Below the pieces are notes generated by a model. It did not search any database, was not told the DNA's origin, and saw nothing but the letters and a program-made list of their open reading frames with translations. A stretch of 64,000 bases of DNA from Meconema thalassinum (taxonomy: Eukaryota > Arthropoda > Insecta > Orthoptera > Tettigoniidae), in assembly GCA_946902985.2 (NCBI GenBank), contig OX336389.2:279789527-279853526 (forward strand), written 5' to 3'. Numbering within the stretch: the first letter of the stretch is position 1; each line of letters begins with the position of its first letter. Both the position numbers and the translations under genes were made by a program. This document shows positions 56,977 through 64,000 of the stretch, in pieces.

Positions 56977-57600
56977 ACATTTTGTAATTATTTGTGGGTT
57001 TTATGTGGAAGTTGGCTTTCAAAGTTTCAAAGTTCTCTCAATATGAAGTATCAAGGGGACTTCTGCAATACTTAAGTTACATCTGTCAATTTTTTCATAA
57101 TCTATGAATTGGATTTTGTATTTTCGTGCACTGAAGTGTGCATTAGTATAGGCGTCCGGCACTGGCAGAAGGGTAAAACATATATTGATATTTTCCATCA
57201 TCTACACAGTTTTTTACTTCTCCTGTAAAATCTAGAATGTGTCAGAAGTTCCCTTTGAACATCAAGCGATTCAAATGTACTGTAGGCTATGTATCTCACT
57301 TTTTTTTCTTATCAGTGTAATAATGTACTGTATATGCATGTGTTTCTTTCAATTTGCAGATGCTCGATACAACACGTAATGGAGAAGATTTACATGAGAA
57401 CATAATATGTATTATATTTGAGAAATGAAATAGTAATGTGGTTGGCTGTATGGCCTAAACGCCAAATATTCTACTGTAAGCCAAGAAAGCCTCACCGCGT
57501 TAGTTTGCTGTAAATGTAAGTTATGGTGTAAGGCACATTAAAGCCATGTACCTCACACTTCTCCACATACGAATATTGTAGTATTGTAGGTAGTATTGTA
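56977..57600. other. Unassigned interval
   Basis: AT-rich, with short frames only; no repeat recognised. Confidence 0.4.
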
Positions 57601-58193
57601 GCATTGTACCCTTCAAAACAAAGTCCCCGATTCTTGGATGTAATGGGTAATGTCAAGAACCACTGGATGGATTCTGATGCGGTTTTCACCATTCTGGAAA
57701 GGATTACTCGAGGAAGGTTTCTGTAAAACAACATTGATTTATGACCAAAGGAAGCCGAGCAGTAACAATTTCAGTGAATCGAGTCGAAGAAAAACCTGCC
57801 GTCCATTCGCCTTTTAAGATTACGCTGGGTAAACCGTTAAAATATCTATATACTATGAGTGTAAGAATTTTTCAGCATGAAAAGTTCTACAAAAAAGTCC
57901 GCGACACCATATCTCTATCTTTAAAACTTCGCCCACTAAAAGTTAAGTGTTTTTACGTTTTCATTTTCTCCAGCAATCTCCATTCAGTGGAAATTTAAAT
58001 TTCTAGCTTTGGAGTGAGTTTACGAGCTAGCGAGCAAGCCTATCACCACAGCTTCGGCCAGCATCAAACTGTCGAATCGTATCGAGTTAAGACTTCAGAG
58101 AAGAGTAGGCCTATATGTTTTTGGAGTTTCGCTGTTCACCTCGGTTTTTCTGAATTGCGTCTGACACCGGTCGAAGCCGGGGTGGGTTGCTAG
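57601..58193 (+). mobile_element. Helitron copy, 5'-truncated or diverged
   Basis: Shares ACAAAGTCCCCGATTCTTGG and the following 370 bp with 42575-42950. Ends CGGTCGAAGCCGGGGTGGGT, TG, CTAG, then T. It carries about 170 extra bp before the 3' end compared with the 426-bp copy. Confidence 0.62.
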
Positions 58194-59332
58194 TTTAAAA
58201 AATATAAGTTCATAAATAATGCATAGCCTGTAGCCTACATATCTTACCGAGTGTGAAATTAGTAACGCCATGTGCCTGGTTCATATGACAGTTTTCCATT
58301 GGTAATTCATTACTAAATTATCATTATTAGTCATTGAAATCTTAAAAAAACTCATCGCGATTTCTACGTGCAGTGAAGTAGAGGCCGCTAGTTCTTAAAT
58401 ATAACTTCATCGGATGGCAGTTACATTTCAGAGACAAAGGAATGACAATTACATTTCAGAGACAAAACATATTTTAAAATGTGAGTGTCATTTCTTTAGT
58501 ATTACGTAAAATGTGAGGGAAATCATCTGGAGTCAACTCTGGCCGAGATGGTATCTATCATAGACATTCTATATTTGCGGGGAGCCTGGGCATTCCCAGC
58601 TCGAGACACGGTGTTGTCAACTCTCCACCGTAGCCACTGATAGCAAGCTATGAGACTGGACAGAATTGCGTGCAACTGTGCAACACTGTAGACCTGAAAG
58701 CGAGCCGGCATCCAGAACTAGACTCTGGAATCCACGTAGAGTGACAGAGCAAGCCTGCTATTGGTCAAGACCCATCAGCAGCAAACAATGGTTATTGTCA
58801 CCGCGTGCTACTCCCTGACGTTTGAGTCACCGATAGTTAACGAGGAAAGTGAGAGAACTCTACAGTTCTTGCCCTCACCTTTCCTTCATGTGTATCTCCG
58901 ATGTATCCTACTCCACCATTACTGCTTCTAACATAGCCTAATTCATTACAAATCTCCTCTCCTCCACTGGTCCTAATATCTCTTCATTTGCCAATGTACC
59001 TACTCATTTAGCTTTCGCCCTTCTCCTTTAGTGCACCTTTACCTTGAAAGACAGTACCTCCGAACTTCTCAACAATTCAAACTGATAAATATAATAAAAT
59101 GATAACGTAATCTCACAAAGAATTTTCCGTTTTTTTAATGATATAAAAATTATAAATTATAAATAAAGAATACAAGGTCTAATTTTCACAATTATAGACT
59201 ACCAATATTTATTGGCATGAATCTACATATTTGCAAATAATACACTCATCACACTATACACAGGCCTAATTAAACCAACGCTCAAAACAGATTAAGCCCA
59301 AGAATGTATTTTTGAATTGCCTGATGTTGATA
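58194..59332. other. Unassigned interval
   Basis: A short direct repeat (GGCAGTTACATTTCAGAGAC / GACAATTACATTTCAGAGAC) occurs at 58415-58465. No gene, and no dispersed repeat recognised. Confidence 0.4.
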
Positions 59333-59342
59333 TGATGCTTGT

Positions 59343-59457
59343 GAGATTGTCGAAGTGAAATACCATGTCCTGTGGTTCGGATTCCACGTAAAAAGAAGGA
59401 CCCGTGGCTCATAATCACAAGATTCACGGTCACGTAAAACTACAATCTTCCTTCTTT
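59343..59457 (+). repeat. SINE S4, 5'-truncated
   Basis: Only the 3' part from GTGAGATTGTCGAAGTGAAA to CTTCCTTCTTT. Exact 10-bp duplication GATGTTGATA at 59333-59342 and 59458-59467, so truncation happened at insertion. Confidence 0.88.
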
Positions 59458-59549
59458 GATGTTGATAGGACGATCTCTCTTTCCCTGGACAATACATACA
59501 GTAGTACACTAGAAGAAATCTATATTTTTTAAATTGAAAACTATGACGA

Positions 59550-59757
59550 CCGGCCCCGGTGGCTGAGAGCGTTAACGTGCTACCTCGTGCCTCGCTGGTA
59601 TCGGGAGAGTGTGGGTTCGAACCCCACCTCGACCGTTCTGAAAATGGTCCTCCTTGGTTTCCCATTTTCACCCGTAACACATGTTATCATACAAATCCTA
59701 AACACACGCACCCAAGTACATGGGGCTATATAACCACGATGTTGCAAAACCAACAAA
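59550..59757 (+). repeat. Chimeric SINE: S2-like head, S1 tail
   Basis: Head GGCCCCGGTGGCTGAGAGCG, B box GGTTCGAACCCCACCTCGAC, S2 body to CCCATTTTCACC, then directly the S1 tail ACACATGTTATCATACAAAT. Confidence 0.65.
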
Positions 59758-59766
59758 TGAATTAAC

Positions 59767-60169
59767 AATATCAACAGCTAAATACTGTATTTAGGGGCTT
59801 GCAACATCGTGGTCATCAAGCCTTGTGAACTTGGGAGTCTATAGACTGTGTATGAGAGACTAACTTGTGTTTCTTACTGTGTTGTCTGTAGGCTAAGTGA
59901 GACAAGGATGTGAAGGAGGTGGCCGTGGCTCTAAGCTAAGAACCATCCCGGCAATTGCCTGGAGTAGAAATGGGAAGCCACGGTAAACCACTTCTAGGAT
60001 GGCTGAGATGAGAATAGAACCCACCTCTTCCCAGTTTTTCCTCACGAGTCTGAGTGTACCCCGTACCAACCATCAGACCAGATATAACTTACGTTTCTTG
60101 GCACGGCTGAGGATCGAAATCGTACCTCTGGGGTGACAGCCAAGAATGCTAGCCACTGCGCCACGAGGG
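59767..60169 (-). repeat. SINE S1, full length
   Basis: Inserted tail-to-tail next to the chimeric SINE. Exact 9-bp duplication TGAATTAAC at 59758-59766 and 60170-60178. Confidence 0.88.
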
Positions 60170-60212
60170 TGAATTAACCTTGTCGATGTGGAGAGTTTGT
60201 TTTATTTATTGA

Positions 60213-60500
60213 CTGGCAACCCACTCCGGCTTCGCCCGGAAACTGAAGCATCGGTTGTATAATTTATGGAGGTTATAATTCATAGCAGAATTCCCTTTAT
60301 CGGACTACAAACTCCCTGTGTCGTAGGAACTTTGGGGATGACTCCCTTTGTCGTTGCGAATTCTTTCTTTCTCTCTCTTGTTACAATCGAGAAATTATTT
60401 GTTGCTCAGTTACATTGTTACGTGAAAGGCGTATTTTTTCGATTTCAATGAACTACGACTTTTTGCGTCTCGGCTTGATGGGTTAAAATCACTGACTGGA
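60213..60500 (-). mobile_element. Helitron 3' end, minus orientation
   Basis: CTGGCAACCCACTCCGGCTT and CGCCCGG are the complement of the GCCGG hairpin, spacer and CCAG end of the other copies, with A on the outer side. The 5' end is not located. Confidence 0.5.
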
Positions 60501-60734
60501 CTACTGTATTAATTATATTATCGTGGAGATAGCATGTGCAACGAATTCTTGCCAGATGTAATTTAAGAATAGCGAGGTGCATGAATCACAAATCCCCCTT
60601 CCGTCCAATCTAAACTTGACTGTGTATTCTGCGGAACGAAAAGTTCACAGGCGAAGTAAAAAAAAAAGCCGAGTTGCACTTCCAGGAAAACTCCAAAAAC
60701 ATCCACCCATCTCTGAAGTCTTGACTCGATACGA

Positions 60735-60930
60735 CTCGACAGTGTCTGTGGTGATAGGCCCGCTCGCCAGCCAGCATTGGAAGAGCGTGTGCTCGAATCC
60801 CACCTCGTCCATCCTGAAAATGGTCTTCTTGGATTCCCATTTTCACCACCAGGCAAGTGCCGGGTCGGTTCCTTTCAACAGGTACTCGACTGACTTCCTT
60901 CCAGAATCCCTTCCCAGACCCTTCCCTAAT
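60735..60930 (+). repeat. S2-like SINE, no recognisable duplication
   Basis: Box TCGAATCCCACCTCGTCC near 60793, body CCTGAAAATGGTCTTCTTGG and CCAGGCAAGTGCCGGGTCGG. Confidence 0.55.
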
Positions 60931-61009
60931 TAAATCCAAGTCTTTGATGTTTTGAAAAATATTCACACCGGAAGTAGTTATAAAAGTTTAAGTGAAACTC
61001 TGCATTGAT

Positions 61010-61290
61010 CCTCACTAGTGCTCGTAGTGGTAGAATAGGCAAACTGCTAATCTAAAGGACCGGATATTGTTGAGTTTCAGTGACTCACACTAGCGTTCGT
61101 AGTGGTAGAATAGGCAAACTGCTAATCTAAAGGACCGGATATTGTTGAGTTTCAGTGACTCACACTAGTGCTCGTAGTGGTAGAATAGGCAAACTGCTAA
61201 TCTAAAGGACCGGATATTGTTGAGTTTCAGTGACTCACACTAGCGTTCGTAGTGGTAGAAAAGGCAAATTGCTTATCTAATCCACCAGAT
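61010..61290. repeat. 75-bp tandem repeat, 3.7 copies with 150-bp alternation
   Basis: CGTAGTGGTAGAATAGGCAA recurs at 61023, 61098, 61173 and 61248. Copies 1 and 3 have TAGTGCTCG, copies 2 and 4 TAGCGTTCG. Confidence 0.92.
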
Positions 61291-61484
61291 TTGGTTCAGT
61301 TTCCGGTGACCAATCATCAGTAGGCCTGCCTATTCCACGTGTCATCATGCTGGCACCTCGTGAGAAACGTTTAGTGCGTCCTTTACGTTTAGAAAAGTGG
61401 AGAAAACAACGAAAATGAATTATAAATGCACCATCAATAGGATTCAGTGATGAGCCGGGTTGCCTAAATACACATTCGATGATT

Positions 61485-61823
61485 GAAAAATGAAAATGAA
61501 AATCCACAGCCTGCTTCCAGTCAACCGACCTGGTCAGGGATGGAATGAATGAAGCCTCCATCTAGCGGCGAGGATATGAACTGTGCCGGCTGCCAAAGCC
61601 TGTCGCACTCCCCTGGGCCAATGATTAAATGAATGACAGATGGAATGAAATGATAGTGGAGAGTGTTGCTGGAATGAAATTGTGATAGGTAAACTGGAGT
61701 AACCGGAGTAAAACCTGTCTGCCTCCGCTTTGTCCAGCACAAATCTCACATGGAGTGACCGGGATTTGAACCACGGACTCAGCGGTGAGAGGCCAGCGTG
61801 CTGCCGCCTAAGCCACGGATGCT
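61485..61823 (-). repeat. SINE S3
   Basis: Head on the minus strand at 61823-61740. Exact 13-bp duplication ACATTCGATGATT at 61472-61484 and 61824-61836. Confidence 0.88.
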
Positions 61824-61999
61824 ACATTCGATGATTAAAAGATTGTAATTTTAGGAATAAATAATGTATTCTCATACTTTCTTATATTTTATTTACCTGA
61901 AATTCCCAGCTCATATTCCTGGAGGTTGATGGTACGTAAATTCCCAAGGTCTAGTCTACGACATTAAAGGATGTTTTCAACATTGTGTTAGCTTCAACG

Positions 62000-62270
62000 G
62001 TGGGTGAGTGGTTATCGTGTCGGATTGCTAACCCCAATTTTACAGGTTCGCTCCTGGCCATGGTAAGTGATTTTCGAAAGGCGGCAAAAATCACGACACG
62101 CATGTCATACGATGTTGGCATGTTAAATAACCCATTTGAATTCAGTAGGCCGTGTTCATAATGGCAAAATTAATCTTGGGATTTCCGCCAACCCAAAGTT
62201 CCTCATTTCTCTACCAGAAAGCGCTGTAGTGTCAAGGGGCTTAGATAGGCCTGTCTAACCTCCTTGAAAT
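62000..62270 (+). repeat. SINE S5-like
   Basis: GGTGAGTGGTTATCGTGTCG gives an A-box-like start, and CAGGTTCGCTCCTGG a weak B box. Body: AAATCACGACACGCATGTCA and GGCATGTTAAATAACCC. Confidence 0.45.
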
Positions 62271-62278
62271 TCATAGTG

Positions 62279-62372
62279 CTTCAAGTAACAACAAAATTCG
62301 ACATGCAAGCTTCCCTCTGGGTGTCAAATAACAAAGCTTGCACCCGGCACCCGAGGTCATACGATATTGTTA

Positions 62373-62416
<44 letters not shown>

Positions 62417-62861
62417 ATTGAGTTGCTTGCTTGACAAGTGGCTTTTTGTTTGATTGGCGCTCTACAGCTGGGCATGAAATACCTTCAGAGTTGGCAGAGT
62501 ATTCGCGCACGAAGCGATCTGTTGGCTAACTTCAGCAGTTGACGAAAATTACACTGAAGCGAGATGGGCCCTATAGATTTATTATTTTCAAATTATTTTT
62601 CAGTGCAACCAATCCTCTAACGCTCATACATCCTATAGTGCTCTATGAGGAGGTATGGGGCTCACAGTCCCGGGTTTGAACGACATATTGTAGCTGAGAC
62701 AATGCTACTCGTAGGTCACGAACAAAGACCACTTGTTCCCGACCTTCCAGGAAGTATGAATGCGGAAGTGCTTCAAGTAACAAACAAAATTCGACATGCA
62801 AGCTTCCCTCTGGGTGTCAAATAACAAAGCTTGCACCCGGCACCCGACCGAGGTCATACGA

Positions 62862-62914
<53 letters not shown>

Positions 62915-63286
62915 TCATTATTATTATTATTAACATTGAGTTGCTTGCTTGACAAGTGGCTTTTTGTTTGATTGGCGCTCTACGGCTGGGCATGAAATAC
63001 CTTCAGAGTTGGCAGAGTATTCGCGCACGAAGCGATCTGTTGGCTAACTTCAGCAGTTGACGAAAATTACACTGAAGCGAGATGGGCCCTACAGATTTAT
63101 TATTTTCAAATTATTTTTCAGTGCAACCAATCCTCTAACGCTCATACATCCTATAGTGCTCTATGAGGAGGTATGGGGCTCACAGTCTCGGGTTTGAACG
63201 ACATATTGTAGCTGAGACAATGCTACTCGTAGGTCACGAACAAAGACCACTTGTTCCCGACCTTCCAGGAAGTATGAACGCGGAGC
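62279..63286. repeat. Tandem duplication, period 492 bp
   Basis: CTTCAAGTAACAA at 62279 and 62771 begin two nearly identical copies, differing mainly in the length of the (ATT)n run (62366-62414 and 62863-62934) and a few bases. Copy 2 ends near 63286. No coding frame is shared. Confidence 0.93.
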
Positions 63287-64000
63287 CCAGCCGGTGCATG
63301 TTGTGTTGGACACTGCGTCATGTGTCATGACTAGCAACATTTGGCCCCAAGTGTGGACTGTTTTACCGCGAAATGATTCCGTCAGCTATTGCATGGCTTA
63401 TCTTGTCGTTGGAAACTGTACAACCTGATGACAGAAGTATCAAATCTCTAAATATAAATATCTGTATTGCAATCTGTGAACTTACCTGATATTTCGCCGG
63501 AAATTCCACGTCAGTCAGCACCCCTCTGCCTCTTGACCAATCCATGTTCGCATAGTTGATGCAGGGCGTGTAAAGTAATAAGTGGCGGAACTTCCGTATG
63601 AGTCAATGGTTATGATGAAGTAGTTCTTAATTTCAATACTAGGCGCCGCGCCGAGCATATGGTCTAAAGCACATGACGGGACGGCAGTTAAGCAGTGATA
63701 CATTACCGCGCGCAAATTGTACTTACGTTTTATTTCTATGCTTTCTGTTATCATTATGCATAGGCCTACCAGTGAAAGAGGTCCTTTCTTCACAAGCTAA
63801 TTATGAGGACGTTATAGACAATTAGCTTTCTTCTCTTAATGAATACGGTCAATGGCGAGAAATGAAATACATACGAGCAGAGAGGTGAAAGATAACAATT
63901 GTCAGCAAATTAAAGAAACTATTACACTGACAGAAATTGAACCCTATAATCCTGTCAGTTAATGATGAGAGTTCTGAGAGAGGAGGCGATAACGTTGTTT
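63287..64000. other. Unassigned interval to window end
   Basis: Short frames only (longest 92 codons, minus, 63793-63515), with no domain. No repeat recognised. Confidence 0.4.

Overview
The window looks like a repeat-packed intergenic stretch of a large animal genome, most likely an insect. The evidence is BEL/Pao retrotransposons, rosa-like mariners, a Tc1-type element, hAT derivatives, Helitrons and many tRNA-derived SINEs with composite tails. I found no host protein-coding gene, no genuine tRNA or rRNA gene, no CRISPR and no bacterial signal. A more exact taxon cannot be read from this sequence alone. Almost all protein-like signal comes from decayed transposable elements (TEs).

Layout. 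1-1972 is the 3' part of a plus-strand BEL/Pao pol whose integrase core is deleted. 3210-11187 is a minus-strand BEL/Pao element. It has an intact 683-codon gag-protease frame, a broken RT/RNase H/integrase part, an 18-nt primer-binding site matching the 3' end of tRNA-Phe, a 2.9-kb 5' LTR (8290-11187) and a 637-bp remnant of the 3' LTR. 11.8-13.8 kb holds a hAT-like fragment, a SINE and a retroposon. 14.4-15.5 kb is a 31/62-bp minisatellite. 17.5-18.8 kb is a short hAT derivative followed by a long 7-bp microsatellite. 19.4-24.6 kb is mainly SINEs, a LINE fragment and two Helitron-like ends. 24.8-27.6 kb is a candidate Helitron carrying a 128-bp tandem array and a second short hAT derivative.

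28.9-36.3 kb is a nested stack that target-site duplications (TSDs) allow to be read in order. A TA-flanked DNA transposon sits in a SINE; a solo BEL/Pao LTR sits in the transposon; a second solo LTR and another SINE each sit in that LTR. 36.3-42 kb has a retroposon, two mariners, an RTE-like LINE fragment and a SINE whose tRNA-like head is amplified into about 13 tandem units. 46.8-48.2 kb is a near-complete Tc1-like transposon. At 48.7-53.4 kb a hAT-like copy is split by a 4.2-kb element with TG/CA ends, probably a solo LTR, which itself holds a SINE. The rest is SINEs, Helitron fragments and tandem repeats, ending in a 492-bp tandem duplication at 62.3-63.3 kb.

SINE families are named here by me: S1 (about 390 bp), S2 (about 330-376 bp), S3, S4 (CTTC-tailed), S5 and S6. 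TSDs, inverted termini and repeat periods were aligned by eye; family names come from protein motifs and structural hallmarks, not database searches.
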